Source: Komagataeibacter xylinus (GTDB lineage: Bacteria; Pseudomonadota; Alphaproteobacteria; Acetobacterales; Acetobacteraceae). From it: a stretch of DNA of 64,000 nt. The notes under the pieces were generated by a model. It was not told where the DNA came from. It did not search any database and saw only the letters and a program-made list of their open reading frames with translations. The stretch is taken from positions 62,001 to 126,000 of the forward strand of contig NZ_CP041348.1 of the NCBI RefSeq assembly GCF_009834365.1, written 5' to 3'. Shown here in pieces: positions 36,780 through 44,843 of this stretch. The position numbers were made by a program, and so were the translations under genes. How positions within the stretch are numbered: position 1 is the stretch's first letter; the number at the start of each line of letters is the position of its first letter.

Positions 36780-38258
36780 TCACTGCCGTCCGTAGGTATC
36801 CTCGAAGCGGACGATGTCGTCTTCCCCAAGGTATGGCCCGGACTGCACTTCGATCAGGGTCAGTGGAATGCGGCCAGGATTTTCCAGACGGTGCATACAG
36901 CCTAACGGCAGATAGACACTTTCGTTTTCCTGTATCAGAAGATTTTCATCATCACGCGTGACCAGGGCAGTGCCACTGACCACAACCCAGTGCTCGGCGC
37001 GGTGGAAGTGCTTTTGCAGCGAGAGTTTCTGCCCCGGATAGACCACGATGCGCTTGACCTGAAAGCGCTCGCCCTGGATCAGCCCCTCGTAAAAACCCCA
37101 GGGCCGGTAACAGCGGTTGTGAATTTCGGCTTCCGTCCGGCTGGCCTTTTTCAGCTGGGCCACAAGGGCCGAGACATCCTGCGCATAATCACGATGGATG
37201 GCGAGCACCGCATCCGTCGTGACAACCAGCACGATATCGGTCAGTCCCGCCACTGCCGTCAGCATGCCCTCGCTGCGCACGTAGCAGTTATGGGACTGCT
37301 CAAGCACCACGTCGCCCACGACCACGTTGCCGCCTGCATCCTTGTCGCCAAGTTCCCACAGTGCATTCCAGTTCCCCACATCCGACCAGCCCAGATCGGC
37401 GGGAATGACCAGTGCGCGGTCGGTGCGTTCCATCACGGCGTAATCGATGCTCACGCTCGGGCAGCGCAGGAAGGCTTCTTCATCAAGCCTGCGGAAGGTC
37501 AGGTCATGCTGGCTGCGGGCCAGGGCAGTGCGCACGTTTTCCAGCACATCGGGTTCATGCCGCGCCAACTCGGCCAGCATGACCGAAGCAGGGGCCATGA
37601 ACATGCCCGAATTCCACAGATACCCTCCCTCGCGCAGCATTTCGGTCGCGCGCAGATGGTCCGGTTTTTCAATAAACCGTGTGACGCGGTATACGCCCTC
37701 ATCGGGCTGATCGGGGTGCACCGGCGCGCCGGTGCGGATGTAGCCATAACCTGTCTCGGCCACGTCGGGCTTCATGCCGAATGTGACGATATAGCCTTCG
37801 CGCGCCACTTTCGCCGCCTTTTCCAGCACGGCGGGCAGGCGCTCGGGGTAGCGGAAGGCGGCATCGGCGGCCATGATCCACAGCAGGGTTTCGGGGTTGT
37901 CCTGCGCTGCCACGAGAGCGGCGGCGGCAATGGCGGCAGCGGTGTTGCGCACGGCAGGCTCAAGGATGATGCGGCCGTTCTCGCACCCGTTCTCGCGCAA
38001 CTGTTCGGCCACGAGAAAGCGATGCGCCTGATTGCACACCACGATGGGCGGCGCAAAGGCCTCGCCCGTGGCGCGTTGCAGGGTCTCACCGATCATGGTC
38101 TGATTCGAGGCCAGCGCCCAGAACTGCTTGGGGTGGCTGGCCCGCGAGACGGGCCACAGCCGCGTGCCCGTGCCACCCGAGAGCACAATGGGCGTAATGG
38201 GCGGCAAGGCGGCTTCAGGCTGGGGTACGGTTACATCCGTCGCTGTCATAAACGTCAT
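36780..38258 (-). CDS. manC: Mannose-1-phosphate guanylyltransferase / mannose-6-phosphate isomerase
   Basis: 492 aa, bifunctional type II enzyme (XanB/AlgA type). The N-terminal nucleotidyltransferase has LSGGTGTRLWPVSRASHPKQF (split) and RFIEKPD. The C-terminal cupin isomerase domain has VYPGQKLSLQKHFHRAEHW and HRLENPGRIPL. It makes GDP-mannose for AceA. The ATG at 38258 follows GGAGACACG; a second ATG three codons later lacks this. Transcribed alone or with the downstream operon, divergently from ugd. Confidence 0.95.
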   Translation of the reverse strand: MTFMTATDVTVPQPEAALPPITPIVLSGGTGTRLWPVSRASHPKQFWALASNQTMIGETLQRATGEAFAPPIVVCNQAHRFLVAEQLRENGCENGRIILEPAVRNTAAAIAAAALVAAQDNPETLLWIMAADAAFRYPERLPAVLEKAAKVAREGYIVTFGMKPDVAETGYGYIRTGAPVHPDQPDEGVYRVTRFIEKPDHLRATEMLREGGYLWNSGMFMAPASVMLAELARHEPDVLENVRTALARSQHDLTFRRLDEEAFLRCPSVSIDYAVMERTDRALVIPADLGWSDVGNWNALWELGDKDAGGNVVVGDVVLEQSHNCYVRSEGMLTAVAGLTDIVLVVTTDAVLAIHRDYAQDVSALVAQLKKASRTEAEIHNRCYRPWGFYEGLIQGERFQVKRIVVYPGQKLSLQKHFHRAEHWVVVSGTALVTRDDENLLIQENESVYLPLGCMHRLENPGRIPLTLIEVQSGPYLGEDDIVRFEDTYGRQ

Positions 38259-38564
38259 GGATCGTGTCTCCGTCCTGCGGTTTTCATGTCACGCCTGCGC
38301 GCAGCCCCCGGTGGCGGGTGGCACAAGCAGTCGGGGCGGACATTCATGTGGTGAACGCACTAAGCCAGAATTTTTTTGTCAAGAATGTGGTGGGCAAACA
38401 TATTTTTGTCGTGTTCATGCCTTTGTGTGTCACTGGCATGAAATATTCGGTATGACGGAACCGACATGCCTTATTACTTTTTCATTGTTTCAGACTGATT
38501 TGAAAAACGCTACACGCGGGCCTGCGAATGAAAGCAGGTTCACAGACAGACCAGGGAGGTCCAG
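38259..38564. other. Divergent promoter region manC/ugd
   Basis: No gene. It is A/T-rich between about 38360 and 38500. A dyad CATGCC/GGCATG with a 13-nt centre lies at 38416-38440 and could be an operator shared by both sugar-nucleotide genes. Promoter boxes are not clear. Confidence 0.45.
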
Positions 38565-39908
38565 GTGCGAATTGCTATGATCGGTGGAGGCTACGTGGGG
38601 TTGGTCTCCGGTACATGTTTTGCGGAATTCGGCACGGATGTTGCCATTGTTGAAACCAACCCCGACCGTCTGGCCGCCCTGCGTGAAGGGCGGATCCCGA
38701 TTTACGAACCCGGTCTCGACCGCCTGGTGGCGGAAAACGTGGAGGCAGGGCGCCTGACGTTTGGCGATGACATCGCCGCTGCCGTAAAGGGTGCTGATGC
38801 CGTGTTCGTGGCCGTGGGCACGCCCTCGCGCCGTGGCGACGGGCAGGCCGATACGAGTTACGTCTATGCTGCGGTCGAGCAGGTTGCGCGCGTGGCCGAG
38901 GGTTATACGCTGATCGTAACAAAATCGACCGTGCCGGTGGGTACCGGGCGCGAGATTGCCAAGATCGTGCACGCAACGCGGCCGGACCTTGATTTTGATG
39001 TTGCATCAAATCCCGAGTTCCTGCGCGAAGGCAACGCCATTGTCGATTTCATGAAGCCCGACCGCGTCATTATCGGCACCGACCAGTCAAAACCGGGTGG
39101 CACGCAGCGCGCGCAGGATATCCTGCGCAAGCTCTACCGCCCGCTCTACCTGCTTGAACGCCCCATTGTCTTTACCGGCCTGGAAACGGCGGAACTGATC
39201 AAATACGCCGCCAACTCCTTCCTCGCCATGAAGATCACCTTCATCAACGAGATTTCCGACCTGTGTGAAAAAGTGGGCGCTGATGTGAATGATGTCGCCC
39301 GCTCCATCGGGCTTGACGGGCGCATTGGCAAGAAGTTCCTCCATCCCAGCCCCGGCTTTGGTGGCTCGTGCTTCCCCAAGGATACGCGCGCGCTGACCGC
39401 CATCGGGCGCAATGCGGGCTCGCCCGTGCGGCTGATCGAGACGACGGTTGCCGTCAACGAACTGCGCATGAAAGCCATGGGCGAGCGCGTGATCGCGCTG
39501 GCCGGCGGTGATGTGAAGGGCCTGACGATTGGCGTGCTCGGCCTGACCTTCAAGCCCGAGACCGATGATATGCGCGAAGCAGCCTCGATTGTGGTGCTTG
39601 ACCAGCTCGACAAGGCGGGTGCGCAGATCCGTGCATTCGACCCTGCCGGCATGGAAACCGCGCGCCCCGTGCTGCCCGCGGGCGTAACCTACTGCAAGGA
39701 CGCGCTCGATGCCGCCACGGGAGCGGATATTCTCGTGGTGCTGACCGAGTGGAATGAATTCCGCTCCCTCTCCCCCGAGAAGCTCAAGACCCGCATGACA
39801 GGCCGCAAGGTTGCTGACCTGCGCAACATCTGGGACCCCGAGAGCCTGAAGGAAGCGGGCTTCGATTACATCTCGCTCGGCCGACCGGACATGGTACACA
39901 CCGCCTGA
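38565..39908 (+). CDS. ugd: UDP-glucose 6-dehydrogenase
   Basis: 447 aa. Rossmann start RIAMIGGGYVGLVSG, conserved VAVGTPS, TKSTVPVGT, SNPEFLREGNA, and the catalytic Cys in GFGGSCFPKDTRAL. C-terminal LGLTFKPETDDMREA. It oxidises UDP-glucose to UDP-glucuronate, the donor for the GumK-like transferase. Translation starts at GTG 38565, with GGGAGG 5-6 nt upstream; the ATG four codons later has no such site. It stands alone, divergent from manC and convergent with the transferase operon. Confidence 0.96.
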   Translation: MRIAMIGGGYVGLVSGTCFAEFGTDVAIVETNPDRLAALREGRIPIYEPGLDRLVAENVEAGRLTFGDDIAAAVKGADAVFVAVGTPSRRGDGQADTSYVYAAVEQVARVAEGYTLIVTKSTVPVGTGREIAKIVHATRPDLDFDVASNPEFLREGNAIVDFMKPDRVIIGTDQSKPGGTQRAQDILRKLYRPLYLLERPIVFTGLETAELIKYAANSFLAMKITFINEISDLCEKVGADVNDVARSIGLDGRIGKKFLHPSPGFGGSCFPKDTRALTAIGRNAGSPVRLIETTVAVNELRMKAMGERVIALAGGDVKGLTIGVLGLTFKPETDDMREAASIVVLDQLDKAGAQIRAFDPAGMETARPVLPAGVTYCKDALDAATGADILVVLTEWNEFRSLSPEKLKTRMTGRKVADLRNIWDPESLKEAGFDYISLGRPDMVHTA

Positions 39909-39916
39909 AACACGAT

Positions 39917-39946
39917 CCGGGCCATGCAGGCATCTGCATGGCCCGG
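39917..39946 (+). terminator. Perfect 13-bp hairpin after ugd
   Basis: CCGGGCCATGCAG, a GCAT loop and CTGCATGGCCCGG form an uninterrupted stem 9 nt beyond the ugd stop. No T-run follows on the plus strand, so it may act as a Rho-assisted or mRNA-stabilising structure. Confidence 0.55.
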
Positions 39947-39975
39947 AAAACCGCGTTCAATACTGTTGAAAAAAA

Positions 39976-40062
39976 ATAAAAGTTTCCGAACGCCACCCTG
40001 CTTCAGAAGCGCCGCATCAATTGAGGCTTTGCTGAAAAAGCTTTACCAGAAACTTCTTTATT
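39976..40062. repeat. Dispersed intergenic repeat, full-length copy
   Basis: Left end ATAAAAGTTTCCGAACGCC, middle GAGGCTTTGCTGAAAAAGC, right end TTTACCAGAAACTTCTTTATT; 87 bp. It fills the gap between convergent ugd and the transferase operon and ends 3 bp from the latter's stop. Confidence 0.8.
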
Positions 40063-40065
40063 ATT

Positions 40066-41031
40066 TCACGAATGGCAGAGACGACGCCGCAGGGCGGCAC
40101 CAATCTGGCGGATCATGGCAGGCAGGAAGGCAGGGCGGTTCATGGCGCGCCGCATGATCGCCCCCACCGCCCCCGCACGCAGGGCGACTGATACGAAGTG
40201 AGAATCATCAAGCCGCTGCAGTCCCTCGGCGCGCTGGTGCAGCAGGTCAACAAGCACGGGGTCATTGCTGATGCGCGGGTCACGCGCCAGGGCCAGCGCC
40301 ATGTCACGCATGTCGCGATAGGCAATGACGGTGCGCGACATGCCAGAGGCCCTGCCACTCACGCTGCCCTGACGCTGGGTGTAGAGATAGGTGGGCTGAT
40401 CAATCAGGCACAGCCGCCCCCCCGCCAGCAGGAACGAGACCACGAGCAGGAAGTCCTCCCCATGCCGTACCAGCGGATCATACTGCAGGGCATGGGCGAT
40501 CAGGAATGACCGCCGGAACATCGGCTTGAGCAGGCCCCAGTCAAAACCATTGCCGCCTGAACGGTTATGGTACACGTAATCACGCAGGCTTATGGTCTGC
40601 AGCGGCACCTCCCCTGCCCCCATTGCGCGGCCTGTCACCTGGCCTGCCATGGCGTCGTAATAGCCCAGATCATCGGCCACGGCGTCGCAGTCATCCTGTG
40701 CGGCGCGCGCCATGAGCACTTCAAGCCGGTTGGGTGCAAAGGCGTCATCGCCATCAAGAAAGGCGACCCAGTCCCCCCTTGCCACGGCCAGGCCGGTATT
40801 GCGCGCAACCGACGGGCCGCCATTGGCAACGGTGGACACGACACGGATGATGTCATGCGCGCGCGCCACCCGGCGCAGCAGGTCGGGCGTGTTATCGGTT
40901 GAGCAGTCATCCACCACCACGATTTCAAGCGGCCTGTGTGTCTGCTCAAGCGCCGAATTAACGGCCCGCATGATGAAATCCTGCGCGTTATACGCCGTGA
41001 TGATCAGGGTGACGGACATGGGAGCGGTCAT
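40066..41031 (-). CDS. Glycosyltransferase family 2, ExoO/ExoU-like (probable beta-glucosyltransferase)
   Basis: 321 aa, inverting GT2. SVTLIITAYNAQDFIMRAV is followed by VVVDDCSTDNT and the DxD motif in FLDGDDAFAPNRLE. Acceptor-side region KPMFRRSFLI follows. It resembles succinoglycan beta-1,6-glucosyltransferases such as ExoO/ExoU, which fits the beta-1,6-Glc residue of the acetan side chain. The start overlaps the upstream GT4 stop by 4 bp (ATGA). Last gene of a four-gene transferase operon. Specificity is inferred from linkage chemistry and context. Confidence 0.85.
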   Translation of the reverse strand: MTAPMSVTLIITAYNAQDFIMRAVNSALEQTHRPLEIVVVDDCSTDNTPDLLRRVARAHDIIRVVSTVANGGPSVARNTGLAVARGDWVAFLDGDDAFAPNRLEVLMARAAQDDCDAVADDLGYYDAMAGQVTGRAMGAGEVPLQTISLRDYVYHNRSGGNGFDWGLLKPMFRRSFLIAHALQYDPLVRHGEDFLLVVSFLLAGGRLCLIDQPTYLYTQRQGSVSGRASGMSRTVIAYRDMRDMALALARDPRISNDPVLVDLLHQRAEGLQRLDDSHFVSVALRAGAVGAIMRRAMNRPAFLPAMIRQIGAALRRRLCHS

Positions 41032-42233
41032 GAGGTGCGTCCTGTCATGCTATCGTAAATCTTCTCAAGCATGCCTGCCCAGTAGGACAGGTCATGGTGC
41101 TTCGCCACAAAAGCGGGACCAGCTTCTGACATGCGCGTGGCCAGCGCATCATCACGCAGCAGCCGGATCAGGTAGGCGCTCAGTGCCGCCACATCGCCCT
41201 CGGCAAACGCGAAGCCGGTCTTGCCATGCTCGATGCCCTCGGTGGCGCCACCACGGGCGGATGTAACCACCGGCACGCCACAGGCCTGGGCCTCGAGCAG
41301 GACAAGGCCCATGCCCTCGGCATCGCCATTGGCTGCAGTGACGCTGGGCAGGCAGAACACACGCGCCTGCGCCAGCAGCGGCTGCATCTGTGCCGCGGAA
41401 TAGCGGCCATTGAACATAATGCCCCCGATATCAGCGGCGAGACCTGCCAGCATATTGCGCTCCGGCCCGTCGCCTGCAATCAGCAGGCGGGCATCGGGTA
41501 CCTGCGCGCGCACGCTGCGAAAGGCCTCGATCAGGTAGCGGCACCCCTTTTTCTCCACCAGCCGGCCAGCGAACAGGATGACCGGCGCACGCTCGGCCAT
41601 GGGCGGCCCGGCGGGGTGAAAGCGCGTCAGATCAATACCGATGGGACAGACATGAATACGCTGTTCGGGCAGCCCCGCGCGGATCGCCGCCTCGCGGATG
41701 CTATGCGACACCGCGACGTAATTGACCTGCTCAATACCGGCCAGATGCCTGAGCCTGCGCGGATAGGCCCGCCAGCGCTGCCCGCCGCCACCCGAGGCAA
41801 ACCAGTCCATGCGCGTTGTAATGTCAGAGCCATGCAGCGTGACCAGAAGCGGCACGCCCAGCGCATGCGCCACAGGCCAGGCCTCCACACCGTCAAAACC
41901 GAAATGGGCATGCACCAGCCGGGGCGCGAAGCTACGCGCCAGGGTGAGCATGCCCGGCACCGGGCGCTCGAGCATGCGCGATGCCATGCCGGTCAGGCGC
42001 TGCATAAACGTAGGCGGCCCGTCATGCAGCGCGCGTACGTCCATGCCATCAAGCGGCAGCTGGCCTATGGTGCGCTCGCCAAGAAGCACGGGCCGCCAGC
42101 GCCGCAGGCCACGCGCCTGATCACGCACGAATGTCTCGGACAGGGGCAGGATCTGGGTACGGTAGATCGCAACCGCAGGCGCGGTTGCATCCGCCATGAC
42201 CGACCCCGCAGCAGCCTCGGCCATATCGTTCAT
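41028..42233 (-). CDS. Glycosyltransferase family 4 (probable alpha-glucosyltransferase)
   Basis: 401 aa, retaining GT4, GT-B fold. Early acceptor domain has LVHAHFGFDGVEAWP and VTLHGSDITT. Donor domain has ILFAGRLVEKKGCRYLIEAF, LLIAGDGPERN and the E-x7-E motif in GDAEGMGLVLLEAQACG. It is the only retaining enzyme left unassigned in the locus, so it is the best candidate for adding the alpha-1,4-Glc onto GlcA. Four-base overlaps on both sides couple it to its neighbours. Confidence 0.85.
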   Translation of the reverse strand: MNDMAEAAAGSVMADATAPAVAIYRTQILPLSETFVRDQARGLRRWRPVLLGERTIGQLPLDGMDVRALHDGPPTFMQRLTGMASRMLERPVPGMLTLARSFAPRLVHAHFGFDGVEAWPVAHALGVPLLVTLHGSDITTRMDWFASGGGGQRWRAYPRRLRHLAGIEQVNYVAVSHSIREAAIRAGLPEQRIHVCPIGIDLTRFHPAGPPMAERAPVILFAGRLVEKKGCRYLIEAFRSVRAQVPDARLLIAGDGPERNMLAGLAADIGGIMFNGRYSAAQMQPLLAQARVFCLPSVTAANGDAEGMGLVLLEAQACGVPVVTSARGGATEGIEHGKTGFAFAEGDVAALSAYLIRLLRDDALATRMSEAGPAFVAKHHDLSYWAGMLEKIYDSMTGRTS

Positions 42234-43372
42234 GCCGCCACGGCCTCGCCGGGGGCAGGACAGGCCTGGCCGCGATGGCAGGCGCGGTCCGTGCGTGAGG
42301 ATTCATGGCCAAAACGGCGCACGAGCGGGGCAAGCAGCACGCCGAGTACCACATCCTTGAGCATGGCACGGGGGCCGAAGGTCCAGAACGAACGCTCGCT
42401 ATAGCCCCCCGCGCGCACCAGCCGCACAAAAGCGGCGATGCGGCGCGGCAGGCTGGCGGAACACACCTCGGCGCGCGCGGCATAAAGCGGCTCGAGCGCG
42501 CCCCACGCCCTGGCCGCGGTGCGGGCGCGCGTGCGCAGGGTTTCAGGCCACGAAGGGGTCAGGGCCAGATCGGCAAACAGGTTGCTGTCCTGCACCGTCA
42601 TGCGCGCAAGGTAGCGATAGGTATCGGCCCGGTCTTCCAGCCGATAGCGCCAGCGGTCCAGAAAAGTGGGCCGCGTGCGCTTGCCCGAGCCCACCGTATT
42701 GCCCCCGTGCAGGCGGTATTCGGTCAGTTCCTCGTCAATATAGGCGATCGAGCCAACGCCTGACGCCACAAGAAAATAGAACAGGTCATGCCCCATTTCC
42801 TTGCCGGGGTTGTAATGGTCGCGCATGCGCGGCCACAGGGCGCCGGCGGGCTTGAGGGCGGCGCGGAAGGTCTGCATGTACCCATAGGAAAAGCTCCACG
42901 GCTGCAGGGTCAGCGGCCGGGCCACGGGCGACATGGGCGGCGTGGCATAGAAGGTGGAAATGGACCTGCGGTTTTCATCAACGAGCCGGGCGTTGTGATA
43001 GACCATCATCACATCAGGGTCTTTGACAAAGACTTCGCGCACACGGGCAAGATTTTCGGGCTTCCAGTAATCATCCTGATCGCAGAACGAGATCAGATCG
43101 CCCGTGCTCAGGGTGACCGCATGCATGAAATTGCCCTTGTAGCCCAGCCGCGTGGCATTGCGGTGCACCTGCACGGGAAAAGGCGCGCTGCGGGCAAAAT
43201 CGGCCACGATGTCGAGCGTTGCATCGGTTGAGCCATCATCGGTCACGATCAGTTCGGCAGGCAGGCAGGTCTGCGCTGCCAGGCTGTCGAGCTGTTCGCG
43301 GATATGGGTCGCGCCATTATAGGTGGCCATGACAACGGAAATACGGGGACCGGGATCACCTGCCTCACTCAT
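42230..43372 (-). CDS. Glycosyltransferase family 2 (probable rhamnosyltransferase)
   Basis: 380 aa, inverting GT2. ISVVMATYNGATHIREQLDSL, split here, VTDDGSTDATLD and SFCDQDDYWKPENL. The CDQDDxW form is typical of rhamnosyl- and related sugar transferases of EPS and rhamnan loci. In this locus it would transfer alpha-L-Rha from dTDP-Rha to finish the side chain. 42 bp after the gumK stop and overlapping the GT4 gene by 4 bp. The last 100 residues are basic and may touch the membrane. Confidence 0.82.
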   Translation of the reverse strand: MSEAGDPGPRISVVMATYNGATHIREQLDSLAAQTCLPAELIVTDDGSTDATLDIVADFARSAPFPVQVHRNATRLGYKGNFMHAVTLSTGDLISFCDQDDYWKPENLARVREVFVKDPDVMMVYHNARLVDENRRSISTFYATPPMSPVARPLTLQPWSFSYGYMQTFRAALKPAGALWPRMRDHYNPGKEMGHDLFYFLVASGVGSIAYIDEELTEYRLHGGNTVGSGKRTRPTFLDRWRYRLEDRADTYRYLARMTVQDSNLFADLALTPSWPETLRTRARTAARAWGALEPLYAARAEVCSASLPRRIAAFVRLVRAGGYSERSFWTFGPRAMLKDVVLGVLLAPLVRRFGHESSRTDRACHRGQACPAPGEAVAA

Positions 43373-43414
43373 GTTCTCGCTCTTTCCTGTATTTTTGCAG
43401 GGATCAGCCTGCGC

Positions 43415-44524
43415 TCAGACATGTGTGTCGGGATATGCTTCGGGTGTTAGGATGCGCTGCACGATCTCGGGCCAGCCATGGGCCTCGAGTTCGATCACAT
43501 CCGATGAGCGCAGGGCATCGGCAATGGCCTGGCCGATCGAATGCGCATCGCCCGGTCGGTAACCATACCGGCCGGGCGTGTCATTAAGCGCGAAATCGGG
43601 ACATACGGCGGGAATGCCGAACAGCGCGAACTGCCGCAGCTTGAGCGATGTATCGAGCAGGTAGCGCGGCGTGTTGGCATCGCGGTAGGGTGCTATGCCA
43701 AAATTCGCGTGCTGCAGATAGGCCAGCGTGCGCTCGAACGCCATTTCAGGGTGAATGATGATGTTGGGCGCATCCAGCCCTTCGGTTGCGCGCCCCGCGC
43801 CGATGATGTGAAAGTCGATATCGGGCCGCAGCCTTGCCGCAATCTGGAAAAATGTCCTGTCGAACAGCATCGAGCCGATCGAAACACAGCTTATACGACC
43901 GGGCGTATAGGGATCGGGATAGGTTTTGCTGGCAATGCTGCGATCGATGCCATGCGGCGCGAACACCGCCGAACGCGCATGGGGCAGCCGCTCAAGCAGG
44001 TAGCGCGAGGGCATGCGCACGGTGTCGATCATATCAAAATTACGCACGAAATCATTCTTGATGGTATCCGCACAGCCCACGACCTCCAGGTCATCGGACA
44101 TCAGGTAGATAATGCGCGCGGCGGGATTAAGTTTCCTGACATCGCGGATAAATATGGGCGCCATGCCCGATTCAATAAAAACCGTATCGGCACGACGTAT
44201 CCACCGGCGTGCAATGGCAGGCAACATCTGCCGGTAAAGCCAGAACAGACCGCGCTCAAGAGGGGCAAGCGCCTTTTTGCGCATGTTGAAGGGATGCCAC
44301 TTCATGCGCCACAGATAGCATTCCACGCCATCGACCGTTTCCACCTTGTTGGCGCGGGTGGCGAGGTTGGCGCGCGTATCGCCGCGCCGCAGCGACAGGT
44401 CGCTCAACCCGATTGAGAGGAAGGCCGTTGGCCCGCGACGCGCCATTTCCGCTGCGATGAAATGAATACTTGCCTTGCGCAGACTACGAAAATCATGAAC
44501 AGAAATGAACAGCGACCGTGTCAT
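43415..44524 (-). CDS. gumK: UDP-glucuronate:glycolipid beta-glucuronosyltransferase, GumK homologue (GT70)
   Basis: 369 aa. Closely follows Xanthomonas GumK: HDFRSLRKASIHFIAAEMA, VECYLWRMKWHPFN, the CVSIGSMLFDRTFF donor-domain start, FHIIGAGRATEG, FGIAPYRD, LKLRQFALFGIPAVCP, GYRPGDA and LTPEAYPDT. It transfers GlcA to the alpha-mannose of the lipid-linked trisaccharide; ugd supplies the donor. First gene of a four-transferase operon (44524 to 40066). ATG start, divergent from the polymerase fusion. Confidence 0.93.
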   Translation of the reverse strand: MTRSLFISVHDFRSLRKASIHFIAAEMARRGPTAFLSIGLSDLSLRRGDTRANLATRANKVETVDGVECYLWRMKWHPFNMRKKALAPLERGLFWLYRQMLPAIARRWIRRADTVFIESGMAPIFIRDVRKLNPAARIIYLMSDDLEVVGCADTIKNDFVRNFDMIDTVRMPSRYLLERLPHARSAVFAPHGIDRSIASKTYPDPYTPGRISCVSIGSMLFDRTFFQIAARLRPDIDFHIIGAGRATEGLDAPNIIIHPEMAFERTLAYLQHANFGIAPYRDANTPRYLLDTSLKLRQFALFGIPAVCPDFALNDTPGRYGYRPGDAHSIGQAIADALRSSDVIELEAHGWPEIVQRILTPEAYPDTHV

Positions 44525-44843
44525 GGAAAGGTATGCTCCTGCCTTGTAACCATTCTTCCTGCTCCTGCACGCGCAACGACAGGCGTGCCCGCCGGTTCAT
44601 TGTGGTTGCGTGAACATATGCGAGAGCACCCGCAGCCCTTTTCACGCAGGCGCCAAATCGACCTGCATATTGCGGCAGGATCATGACATGATCGTGCTCT
44701 GAAAAAGGCGTCGGGACAAAGAATTGTGTAGGGATATTTATTGTGTTTTCTACATTTATAGTCTGATACGCTGTGCCCGCCATAGCAGAATCACTGTATT
44801 GCCTTGATCACACCACACCGCGCATGCACCGGGAGAGCCGACA
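44525..44843. other. Divergent promoter region between gumK-like and polymerase operons
   Basis: No gene. It contains an almost perfect palindrome, GATCATGACATGATC, at 44679-44693, and an A/T-rich stretch at 44720-44770 that probably holds promoters. The palindrome is a candidate operator for both operons. A GGGAGAG ribosome site precedes the ATG at 44844. Confidence 0.5.

Noticed and set aside
36990..38354. 454-codon open frame on the plus strand opposite manC
   Set aside because: Antisense shadow of a high-GC gene. The translation is rich in His/Gly/Arg without any domain, while the minus strand encodes a clear ManC.
41226..42404. 392-codon plus-strand frame opposite the GT4 gene
   Set aside because: Shadow frame; the minus strand carries a complete GT-B enzyme with operon overlaps on both sides.
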